6,031 nt of DNA, from contig JAFAZU010000161.1 in the NCBI GenBank assembly GCA_019239585.1, forward strand, positions 1 through 6,031. Reading direction: 5' to 3'. Both the position numbers and the translations under genes were made by a program. Source of the DNA: Acidobacteriaceae bacterium. GTDB taxonomy: Bacteria; Acidobacteriota; Terriglobia; Bryobacterales; Bryobacteraceae. Under the pieces are notes generated by a model, which was not told the origin of the DNA, made no database searches, and was given only the letters and a program-made list of their open reading frames with translations. Below are positions 1 through 5,854 of this stretch, one piece after another (within the stretch, counting starts at the first letter, position 1; every line of letters begins with the position of its first letter).

Positions 1-443
1 AGCGCATCCGAGGGCCGCATAGTCAAACGATAATCGGTTGCGCCCTGGGGAGTTGAAAGCCACTGGCGGAACTGGTCATTGACCAACGACCGGAAACTGC
101 CCGCCTGGGTGGAGGGAACGCCTTTCACGACAATAGCGGCCTTCACCGCATCACTGAGCGATTTGGCCTCATCCACTCCGATATCGGCATACTGGATGCC
201 TGCTTTCCGGGCCGCTTCCTTCAGCCGTTCCGACTCGGTCCCCGCCAGGGTGTTAAAGGCGTCCTGCTGCTGCACTCGCACTACCAGGTAAGTACCGCCG
301 CGCAGGTCCAGCCCCAGCCGGATGTTTTTGTGCCAGTTCGCAACGAGTTCGTCCTTGCTCCGGGGCAGGCCGATAATTCCGTAAATGCAAACCAGAATTA
401 CGGCCAGGATAAATAGAAATTTCGATCTTAAATTACGTCTCAT
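1..443 (-). CDS. secD: Protein translocase subunit SecD, N-terminal part (truncated by the window edge)
   Basis: SecD is an inner-membrane component of the SecDF complex, which uses the proton gradient to help the SecYEG translocon pull proteins to the periplasmic side. Read on the minus strand from the ATG at 443, the frame stays open for 147 codons to the window edge. Residues 9-27 form one hydrophobic membrane segment (FLFILAVILVCIYGIIGLP). Residues 42-50 carry the SecD signature RLGLDLRGG, followed by TYLVVRV, which starts the first periplasmic domain. The remaining residues fit the variable part of that domain. Upstream, GAAAAG directly abuts the ATG and is a poor ribosome binding site. 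The gene starts 30 nt after the yajC stop, consistent with one transcript. The rest of secD, and probably secF, should lie left of this window. Confidence 0.93.
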   Translation of the reverse strand, partial: MRRNLRSKFLFILAVILVCIYGIIGLPRSKDELVANWHKNIRLGLDLRGGTYLVVRVQQQDAFNTLAGTESERLKEAARKAGIQYADIGVDEAKSLSDAVKAAIVVKGVPSTQAGSFRSLVNDQFRQWLSTPQGATDYRLTMRPSDA

Positions 444-473
444 CTTTTCACGCAAAGTACAGGCGGCAACCGA

Positions 474-803
474 TCAGGACTTTTTCGCCTGGTCTTCCGC
501 TCCCACTACGCTGGTAACGGAACTGCGCGCCACCTGCAATCTTAAATTGTCGGGCTTAACTCGAAGTATAAGCGTATCATCGCTCACTGTCACGATGGTG
601 CCGACAATTCCTCCGCTGGTCAGCACCGTTTGTCCATTTTGCAGCGTCTTCAACATTTCCTTCTGATTGCGCTGCTGGCGGCGCATCGGCATAAACACCA
701 GAAAGTAAAAGATCGCCACCATCAAAACAATCGGCAGCACTCCGCTCAGAAACGAACCCGCCGGCGAAGGAGCGGCTTGCAGGAAAATAAGCAAAAATGG
801 CAT
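474..803 (-). CDS. yajC: Preprotein translocase subunit YajC
   Basis: YajC is a small single-span inner-membrane protein that associates with SecDF-SecYEG; its exact role is modest and it is often dispensable. The 109-residue product has a hydrophobic span (GVLPIVLMVAIFYFLVFMP) followed by the typical basic cytoplasmic segment MRRQQRNQKEMLKTL. Next comes the conserved soluble part with NGQTVLTSGGIVGTIV, and it ends in a lysine-rich tail. Length and order match the family. I chose the ATG at 803. The frame extends to a TTG at 839, but the extra 12 residues are not typical and would put the start only 10 nt from the upstream toxin gene. No clear Shine-Dalgarno precedes the ATG. A 14-bp interrupted palindrome lies just upstream. 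secD follows after 30 nt, the standard order. Confidence 0.95.
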   Translation of the reverse strand: MPFLLIFLQAAPSPAGSFLSGVLPIVLMVAIFYFLVFMPMRRQQRNQKEMLKTLQNGQTVLTSGGIVGTIVTVSDDTLILRVKPDNLRLQVARSSVTSVVGAEDQAKKS

Positions 804-807
804 GAGT

Positions 808-821
808 ATCTGTCTACAGAT
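808..821. promoter_or_regulatory. 14-bp interrupted palindrome before yajC, possible operator
   Basis: ATCTGT and ACAGAT flank a 2-nt centre, a perfect 6-bp inverted repeat starting 5 nt upstream of the yajC ATG. On the minus strand a TTTAAT hexamer (positions 825-820, five of six matches to a -10 box) abuts it. No convincing -35 box is present. It could be an operator over an internal yajC promoter, or chance; the 2-nt spacer makes a stable RNA hairpin unlikely. Visible in sequence; function inferred. Confidence 0.3.
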
Positions 822-849
822 TAAATGAAAAGCATCCAAACGCGTAGCA

Positions 850-1299
850 TCAGACGGACCGTATTAATATGACTGGAACTTTGCGCGCTTGCGCCGAGCT
901 GGCTAAACCTTTATCAAAGGTGACGAGGTGCGCGCCACTCGCTTCGGCAAAACCAACGAGGTAACAATCAGCAATCGCTTTAGTCGCCGGTTGCAGGGCG
1001 AATGGTATAAGAGCCTCACGAAATGCTTTTTCCATGCCGCGCGGTTCGGGCACGAGTTCGACTCGCGGGTCGTGCATCCACCGCTCATACAACTTTAAGG
1101 CCTCATTTACCGTGACAGTGCTGTTGCCCATGACCTTTGAGTTAGTCAACAGACGCAAAAAGCCGAGCATCGTCAAGCGACAAAACCAGAGTGACGCATT
1201 GTTGATGGAACTGTACCAGAGGGAAGCATAGGCGTGTTGTGGATGTTCATTCCAGGTCATCGCCAGCCAGACATTAATATCAATCAAAAACGAGGTCAT
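850..1299 (-). CDS. vapC: PIN-domain ribonuclease toxin, VapC family
   Basis: This is a probable toxin of a type II toxin-antitoxin pair. PIN-domain toxins are metal-dependent RNases that typically cut tRNA or rRNA when the antitoxin is lost. The 149-residue length is usual. Visible PIN features are D7 in FLIDINVWLA, the segment LGFLRLLTN around residues 45-53 that marks one VapC subfamily, D111 in IADCYLVGFA, and D129 in LVTFDKGL. The second acidic residue often found near residue 43-44 is Thr-Met here. Related VapC proteins carry a non-acidic residue (often Gln) at this spot, so this alone does not prove inactivity. The ATG at 1299 overlaps the antitoxin gene by 20 nt, with a weak GGAA 7 nt upstream, which suggests translational coupling. 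yajC follows 46 nt downstream on the same strand. Confidence 0.88.
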   Translation of the reverse strand: MTSFLIDINVWLAMTWNEHPQHAYASLWYSSINNASLWFCRLTMLGFLRLLTNSKVMGNSTVTVNEALKLYERWMHDPRVELVPEPRGMEKAFREALIPFALQPATKAIADCYLVGFAEASGAHLVTFDKGLASSAQARKVPVILIRSV

Positions 1300-1510
1300 A
1301 AGGCGTTTCCGTGTCTGGACAGAGCGGTCCTGGCTGACCCTTCCCTATCAGCAGGGGCAACGTAACGCGCTCGCCCTTGCGTGGCGGATGTACAGGCGTA
1401 ACCCGTGCTACGGGTTGCCCGCGCTTGGTAATCACAACTCCCTCCTCCGGTAACTCCTCTAGCAATGAGAGACATTGACGCCGGAACTCGGTAACACTAA
1501 GGTCCTTCAT
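1280..1510 (-). CDS. Phd/YefM-family antitoxin
   Basis: This is the predicted antitoxin that neutralises the overlapping PIN toxin and autorepresses the pair. The 76-residue protein opens with VTEFRRQCLSLLEEL, then VVITKRGQPVARVTPV (about residues 25-40), the hallmark of the Phd/YefM DNA-binding and dimerisation domain. The C-terminal third is Pro/Gly-rich and ends in TETPYDLVFD, as expected for a flexible tail that folds on the toxin. The ATG at 1510 gives the canonical N-terminus; no Shine-Dalgarno is evident. The preceding gap contains two TGTACA boxes, which match the known YefM operator logic. The fold is Phd/YefM rather than the AbrB or RHH type of many VapB proteins, so I leave the symbol empty although the partner is VapC-like. 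It lies 29 nt after the tgt stop on the same strand. Confidence 0.9.
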   Translation of the reverse strand: MKDLSVTEFRRQCLSLLEELPEEGVVITKRGQPVARVTPVHPPRKGERVTLPLLIGKGQPGPLCPDTETPYDLVFD

Positions 1511-1518
1511 AAATGAGA

Positions 1519-1537
1519 GTGTACACTATGATGTACA
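1519..1537. promoter_or_regulatory. Paired TGTACA operator of the toxin-antitoxin pair
   Basis: Two identical TGTACA hexamers occupy 1520-1525 and 1532-1537, centre to centre 12 bp; the first extends to the 8-bp palindrome GTGTACAC (1519-1526). They lie in the 29-nt gap between the tgt stop and the antitoxin ATG. The E. coli yefM-yoeB operator is known to consist of a long and a short palindrome sharing a TGTACA core with the same 12-bp spacing. A weak minus-strand promoter could overlap: CATAGT as -10 and TCGTCA as -35 with a 17-nt spacer, four of six matches each. Binding by this antitoxin is inferred. Confidence 0.7.
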
Positions 1538-1539
1538 GA

Positions 1540-2673
1540 CTAGAAATTGACGACCACCGACCCTGCACACCGCTCCAAATACGCCGGAAATCTGCCCTCC
1601 AGAATCGCCTTCCGCATCCCCCTCATTAGGTTCAGGTAGAAATGAATGTTGTGTAGAGAGGCCAAAATTGAAAACAGAATCTCTCCGGCTTGAAACAGGT
1701 GCCGCAAGTAGGCTCGGCTGAACGTTCGGCAGGTATAACAATCGCAAAGGGGATCAAGAGGACCGTTGTCATCCATAAAGCGCGCCTGCTTGATGGCCAG
1801 TTTGCCTTCCGAAGTAAATAGGGAGCCGTTCCGCGCATTGCGGGTTGGCAGAACGCAGTCCATCATGTCGACTCCTTTGGCTACATATAAAGGTAATTCT
1901 TCCGGCATACCGACGCCCATCACGTACCGGGGTCGGTCCTGCGGCAGTAATGGAGCCGTCACCGCGACCATTTCCTGACTCAACTCACGCCCTTCGCCCA
2001 CCGACAAACCACCGATAGCATACCCAGGAGCATCCAGTTCCAACAAAGCTTCCGTGCAGGCTCGCCGTAATGGAGGGAACATGGAGCCCTGCACAATCGG
2101 AAACAACGCGCAGTGCAGACCCTTTTCGCGCCGACGGTAATGCGCGTAACCCTCTTGAGCCCATCGGATCGTGCGCCGCATAGATTTCTCTGCCGCCTCA
2201 AATGTTGTTGGATAAGGGAGGCACTCATCAAGTACCATGGCAATGTCGCTCCCAAGCGCTAATTGAACATCGACTGTGCTTTCGGAAGTAAATAAGTGCG
2301 GATCGCCGTTCAGGTGTGACCGGAACAAAACGCCCTCATCCGTTACCTTCCGCAGTGAATCCAGGCTGAAGACTTGAAATCCTCCGGAATCGGTGAGAAT
2401 CGCGCGCGGCCATTGCATAAACTGGTGCAATCCCCCCAGCCGCTCAATCCGTTCGTGGCCGGGCCGCAGGAAAAGATGGTATGTATTCGCCAGAATGATT
2501 TTGGCGTCGAGGTCATGTTGGAGATCACGCGGCGTGAGCGCCTTCACGGTGCCCTGCGTTCCTACCGGCATAAATACGGGCGTTGGGACTGTGCCATGCG
2601 CTGTATGAAGCAGTCCTGCCCGCGCGCCTGTCTCAGGACACGTTTTCTCAATTTCAAAGCGAAGCGCAGACAT
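1540..2673 (-). CDS. tgt: Queuine/preQ1 tRNA-guanine transglycosylase
   Basis: Tgt exchanges guanine at wobble position 34 of tRNAs with GUN anticodons for preQ1, a step in queuosine synthesis in the cytoplasm. From the ATG at 2673 the product is 377 residues, the usual bacterial length. Key residues are visible: D95 in LTDSGGFQVFSL, D149 in VLDECLPYP, FPIVQGS at 191-197, and AIGGLSVGE around 219. The nucleophile D272 lies in MDCVLPTRNARNG. The zinc site is C310, C312 and C315 (CDCYTC) with H341 (ASLHNIHFY). All catalytic and zinc positions are intact. The frame also extends to a TTG at 2709, which would add 12 residues not seen in the family. No strong Shine-Dalgarno is present. This is the first gene of the minus-strand run and is divergent from the M28 peptidase gene. 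Confidence 0.97.
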   Translation of the reverse strand: MSALRFEIEKTCPETGARAGLLHTAHGTVPTPVFMPVGTQGTVKALTPRDLQHDLDAKIILANTYHLFLRPGHERIERLGGLHQFMQWPRAILTDSGGFQVFSLDSLRKVTDEGVLFRSHLNGDPHLFTSESTVDVQLALGSDIAMVLDECLPYPTTFEAAEKSMRRTIRWAQEGYAHYRRREKGLHCALFPIVQGSMFPPLRRACTEALLELDAPGYAIGGLSVGEGRELSQEMVAVTAPLLPQDRPRYVMGVGMPEELPLYVAKGVDMMDCVLPTRNARNGSLFTSEGKLAIKQARFMDDNGPLDPLCDCYTCRTFSRAYLRHLFQAGEILFSILASLHNIHFYLNLMRGMRKAILEGRFPAYLERCAGSVVVNF

Positions 2674-2717
2674 CCAACTCTGATTGTCGCCCGTCGCATG
2701 AACAATCAATAAAAGGT

Positions 2718-2723
2718 TACAAT
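2718..2723 (+). promoter_or_regulatory. Candidate -10 box for the M28 peptidase gene
   Basis: TACAAT matches the -10 consensus at five of six bases and ends 7 nt before the peptidase ATG at 2731. Transcription would then begin at or next to the start codon and give a leaderless or nearly leaderless mRNA. That agrees with the absence of a properly spaced Shine-Dalgarno; the AAAAGG at 2711-2716 is 14 nt from the ATG. I see no good -35 hexamer at 16-18 nt. Inference only. Confidence 0.3.
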
Positions 2724-2730
2724 CGCCCCT

Positions 2731-4326
2731 ATGCGCACACGGGCATTCGCGTTCCTACTTTGTTCGATTGTTACAGGGGGAGACATCCCGGCAGATCTTC
2801 AGGAAGGCTACCGGACCATTCAGACCAAGGACCTCCAAGCCGACCTCACCTTTCTGGCTTCCGACCAGCTCGAAGGGCGTTTATCCCTCACCCGTGGTTC
2901 GGAAGTAGCGGTTCAATGGATTCAATCGGAGTTCACCAAGGCCGGTTTAAAGCCGCTGGCCGGCAATAGCTACCTGCAAACTGTGCCTTTATGGGAGTAC
3001 CGCCCCGACCGTGAAGGGAGCTTTCTCATGATTAAAGGAGAAAAGTTCCACTATCCCGAAGCTTACAGCCAGTTCCCCGAAAACGTAGACCTTTCCGGGC
3101 AGCTCGTTTTTGCCGGGTATGGCATCACCGCCCCCGAACTGAACTACGACGACTATAAGGGCATCGACGCCAGCGGCAAAGTCGTCCTCCTCTTCGACCA
3201 CGAGCCGCAGGAAACAAACGCGCAATCCATTTTCAATGGACTGGGCAATACCCGCTACGCCACCACGCGCGTTAAGACGTTAAATGCTCAGGCGCATGGA
3301 GCGATCGCCGTTTTGATCGTCGCGGAACCGAACCGCAAACACGTTTCGAACCAGGAGCGGATCGCGAAGATTGCCGGAACGCAGCAACGGATGAGCCGCA
3401 TCCCTGCCGAAGCAATTATCGGCGACGAGATTCATATTCCGAGCATGACAATTTCGGACAAACTGGCCGCTCAACTGCTCGCTCCCCTAGGGACAACACC
3501 CAGCGCGTTACAAACAATCATCGATAAAGATCTGACAATCGCCTCGCGTCCCGTTCCGAACACCACGGTCAGTTTGCATTTAGATAATTCGCAAGCCAGA
3601 CGCAGCCGTAGCTACAACGTTGCGGGACTGCTCGAAGGCAGTGATCCCAATTTGAAGGCTGAAACCATAATTATTAGCGGCCACTTTGACCACGATGGAA
3701 GTGACGGAACGCAGATCTGGCACGGAGCGGACGACAATGGATCAGGCACCGTCGGCGTTGTGGAACTGGCCCGCGCCTTCGCAGTCAATCCAACCAAGAC
3801 CAAACGTTCTATCCTCTTTATAGTCTTTGCAGCCGAAGAACGCGGTCTGCTCGGCTCTTATTACTACGTCCAACATCCGCTACGTCCGCTGGACACCACA
3901 CGGTCTGTTATCAACTTCGACATGATCGGGCGCAATGAAACGCCGAGCAAGCAAACGGACGGCGTGATCAATATTGCTCCCGACACAGCCAATGATTTAA
4001 ACCTGATCGGCACCAACTACACTCCCGATTACCGCAAAACCGTTGAAATAGCGAATGAAAATGTCGGCCTGCACCTGGACTACAAATGGGATCGGGAAGC
4101 CTCGCTCAATGTCTTCTTCCGCAGCGATCAGTTTCCTTTTGCCTTGCACGGCATTCCCGCTATCTGGTGGTTTACCGGCTTTCATCCCGATTACCATCAG
4201 ACGACCGACACAGCCGACCGGATTAATTACCAAAAGATGGCTAAGATCCTGCAGCTGGCTTACCTGTCCGCCTGGGCTTTCGGCAACGAACCGACGCCGC
4301 CCCGCTTTAACCCGCAAGCGCGGTAG
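2731..4326 (+). CDS. Secreted M28-family zinc aminopeptidase with protease-associated domain
   Basis: This is a predicted exported metallopeptidase that removes N-terminal residues from peptides outside the cytoplasm. The product has 531 residues. The N-terminus (MRTRAFAFLLCSIV) looks like a short signal peptide; the cleavage site is unclear, and FLLC does not fit a standard lipobox. Residues 35-73 contain DLTFLASDQLEGR and QSEFTKAGLKPL, the usual N-terminal lead of bacterial M28 enzymes. A protease-associated insert spans roughly 110-270, with VFAGYGITAP and YKGIDASGKVVLL. The di-zinc catalytic core follows: H318 (GHFDHDG), D334 (GADDNGSGT), catalytic E369 and ligand E370 (AAEERGLLGS), D397 (INFDMIGR) and H489 (HPDYHQTTDT). 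All are present, so it should be active. It stands alone, divergent from tgt. The specific substrate cannot be told. Confidence 0.94.
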   Translation: MRTRAFAFLLCSIVTGGDIPADLQEGYRTIQTKDLQADLTFLASDQLEGRLSLTRGSEVAVQWIQSEFTKAGLKPLAGNSYLQTVPLWEYRPDREGSFLMIKGEKFHYPEAYSQFPENVDLSGQLVFAGYGITAPELNYDDYKGIDASGKVVLLFDHEPQETNAQSIFNGLGNTRYATTRVKTLNAQAHGAIAVLIVAEPNRKHVSNQERIAKIAGTQQRMSRIPAEAIIGDEIHIPSMTISDKLAAQLLAPLGTTPSALQTIIDKDLTIASRPVPNTTVSLHLDNSQARRSRSYNVAGLLEGSDPNLKAETIIISGHFDHDGSDGTQIWHGADDNGSGTVGVVELARAFAVNPTKTKRSILFIVFAAEERGLLGSYYYVQHPLRPLDTTRSVINFDMIGRNETPSKQTDGVINIAPDTANDLNLIGTNYTPDYRKTVEIANENVGLHLDYKWDREASLNVFFRSDQFPFALHGIPAIWWFTGFHPDYHQTTDTADRINYQKMAKILQLAYLSAWAFGNEPTPPRFNPQAR

Positions 4327-4331
4327 CTTGC

Positions 4332-4346
4332 CTAAGCGATGCTTAG
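4332..4346. terminator. Hairpin after the M28 gene, possible weak terminator
   Basis: CTAAGC, GAT and GCTTAG form a perfect 6-bp stem with a 3-nt loop, starting 6 nt after the peptidase stop codon. A third CTAAGC lies at 4366-4371. No T-run follows on either strand, so it is not a canonical intrinsic terminator. It may simply stabilise the 3' end of the transcript. Confidence 0.3.
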
Positions 4347-4389
4347 AAGTTTGAGAGGCTCGATTCTAAGCAATTGTTCAACCAGAAAG

Positions 4390-4429
4390 TCACTTTCCGT
4401 GAACGGCGTTTCCCAATTTCACTTTCCGT
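4390..4429. repeat. Direct repeat of 11 bp, 29-bp period
   Basis: TCACTTTCCGT occurs at 4390-4400 and again at 4419-4429. The first copy is part of a 13-bp palindrome GAAAGT-C-ACTTTC (4385-4397). I see no third copy at the same period, no transposase and no target duplication. Repeated short blocks of this kind occur in the ends of some insertion sequences such as the IS21 family, so a relic end is possible but unproven. Confidence 0.6.
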
Positions 4430-4580
4430 ACTGCCCGTCATTCGACAGCAATCTGAAATAAGCGCGACGCTGGTTTGTAAATCCTTGCCGTCTATTCGCG
4501 CGCTATAGGCGTTTGCCGATTCTGCTACGGCTGGCGTCATCGTTCAAGTTTAGATGTACACTTGCTTCTTCCCTGACATG

Positions 4581-4601
4581 CTGTCCCCTCTATCGAGACA
4601 G
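4581..4601 (-). terminator. Hairpin abutting the porin pseudogene stop
   Basis: On the minus strand CTGTCTC pairs with GGGACAG (7 bp, one G-T wobble) around a 7-nt loop, starting immediately after the TAA at 4604-4602. No T-tract follows. It is a candidate 3'-end hairpin for the porin gene rather than a clear intrinsic terminator. Confidence 0.3.
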
Positions 4602-5632
4602 TTAAAAGACATAAGTTGAGTAAGCGAATGGATAATTGTAATCCCTGCCAGGTGTTGTTTGGCTCAGAAAAGCTCCCGAAAACAGATGAGCCCAGCCGAA
4701 TCCATAGGTGAGATGTTTGTTCTGTTTGCATTCAGCGATCAATTCAAGCTCGGTTCCGGCATGCGTACTCGTCACATTCGGATGCGCGGACACAGAAATG
4801 GCGCCGGAGCTAGCATACATGGCATCGTATTTCGAGGCAAGCCAGACGTTATCAATTACCTGGTTGAGGGTCCACCTGCGGCCGAGTTTCTCCTGGACCC
4901 CGACGCGGAGGTCTCGGATATTGCGCCAGCCAAACTGATCCCCGAAATCCATTTTGTCGTGGGAAGACGGATAGATCTGATCGTGTGTGCTCCAAGTTGA
5001 GCCATTGGGATTCTTGTTGCCGGATGCGTAGTTATACTCCAAAAAGAGGCGCGGTTTTACTGCGGCTTTCTGAATTACGTAGCCGGCGTTCCAATGGCCT
5101 CGTCACCGAAGCTGAGGACCTCGCGGCCGACGGTCGCCGTCATCCAGCTAGAATCTCCATCGCCGATTGTGGCGTAAGCCTCGCGGAGATCCCATATGTT
5201 CTGGTAAGAAGGCTCATTGGGCACGTGTTGGTTGAAGAAGACTCGCGCGTCTTGTGTGACTGAGACAATCTTGAACCAACTCGTTGGTTGTATGTAGATG
5301 CCTATTCGGAGCTGCGTCAGATCGTAAATATCATTGGTGGGAGCATAGTGCAAGCCGACCTGGCCTTCAACTCTGTCCCGGAACTCCGCGCCAAATTGCA
5401 ACCACGACGGGAGCGATCTATTGAGTTCAGTAACGGGGAAGAGCCAACCATCAGAATTTGCGCCACGAACGCGGAGATCGAGACTGGCGTGTGATGCGCC
5501 CGGCGAATCCTGCGGGTAAGGATCAAGATTGGCGCCGGCGCTTCCGGCAAGATTTTGGGCGGGACAATCAAGCGCACTCAGCAGCAGAGCGGCCGCGAGC
5601 ACGTTTCGGAGCCCAAGATACCAGGAGAGCAC
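4602..5632 (-). pseudogene. Outer-membrane porin of the alginate-export family, internally deleted and frameshifted
   Basis: Intact relatives are outer-membrane beta-barrels thought to pass sugars or other small solutes. The proposed GTG start at 5632 gives a signal peptide (LGLRNVLAAALLLSALDCPAQ). Then come FGAEFRDRVEG, DLTQLRIGIYIQPTSWFKI, VTQDARVF, WDLREAYATIGD and VGREVLSFGDEAIG, all typical of the N-terminal half. This frame ends at TAA 5077-5075. The C-terminal half is in another frame, readable from about 5090: NAGYVIQ, KPRLFLEYNYASGNKNP, DQIYPSSHDK, GWRNIRDLRVG, YGFGWAHLFSG and the terminal TYVF, with the C-terminal Phe expected of a barrel protein. The stretch that normally links these halves, roughly 110 residues by my recollection of relatives, is absent. 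So one deletion near 5086-5095 both removed barrel strands and shifted the frame. Family assignment is firm; the start codon is uncertain. A sequencing or assembly error is less likely because content is missing too. Confidence 0.82.
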
Positions 5633-5854
5633 GACCGGTAGACGGAAGCCGGGAAAAAATGGGAAATCGTAATAACAACAGATAGCCGAACCGATTCTGT
5701 CGCTTCGCAGTTGCGGCCCATCGGACACCGGAGCCGAAATACAAGGTATTCCACCGCCGCAGCTTAGAAGAGTTACGGATAACCGCAAATTTCGCAGTGT
5801 AACTAAATACGACTTCCGTGAACCCAAATGTCTGTAGTAACATAGCCAACAAAC
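5633..5854. other. Divergent intergenic region between the porin pseudogene and the Tat-signal gene
   Basis: These 222 nt separate two divergent starts and should carry both promoters. The minus-strand frame upstream of the porin stays open to 6013, but its product there is Cys/Arg-rich and unlike any leader, so I treat it as chance. I could not find a convincing -35/-10 pair or operator on either strand. Confidence 0.45.

Larger units (their letters stand above)
4327..4601. other. Noncoding region between convergent genes
   Basis: I find no credible gene in these 275 nt. A minus-strand frame of 65 codons from an ATG at 4540 is open but its product resembles nothing I know and lacks a ribosome binding site. 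The region holds a perfect hairpin right after the peptidase stop, an 11-bp direct repeat, and an inverted repeat around a lone TGTACA (4545-4564). It also holds a hairpin next to the porin pseudogene stop. Confidence 0.6.

Noticed and set aside
804..839. TTG at 839 as the yajC start
   Set aside because: It adds 12 residues not expected in YajC, while the ATG at 803 gives the standard N-terminus and length.
2674..2709. TTG at 2709 as the tgt start
   Set aside because: The added 12 residues are outside the family's usual N-terminus; ATG at 2673 yields 377 residues with MSALRFEI as expected.
2731..2770. Lipoprotein signal (FLLC) in the M28 peptidase
   Set aside because: The residues before Cys are Phe-Leu-Leu, which does not match the lipobox requirement for small residues at -1; an ordinary signal peptide is more likely.
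2583..2969. Plus-strand open frame of 128 codons across the start of tgt and the peptidase gene
   Set aside because: It overlaps two well-supported genes in other frames and its product is compositionally odd; it is a shadow.
4343..4540. Minus-strand open frame of 65 codons in the gap between the peptidase and the porin
   Set aside because: No recognisable motif, no ribosome binding site, and it runs across the repeat and hairpin region; nothing supports translation.
4659..5000. Plus-strand open frame of 113 codons inside the porin remnant
   Set aside because: It is antisense to a clearly homologous porin segment and has no recognisable domain.
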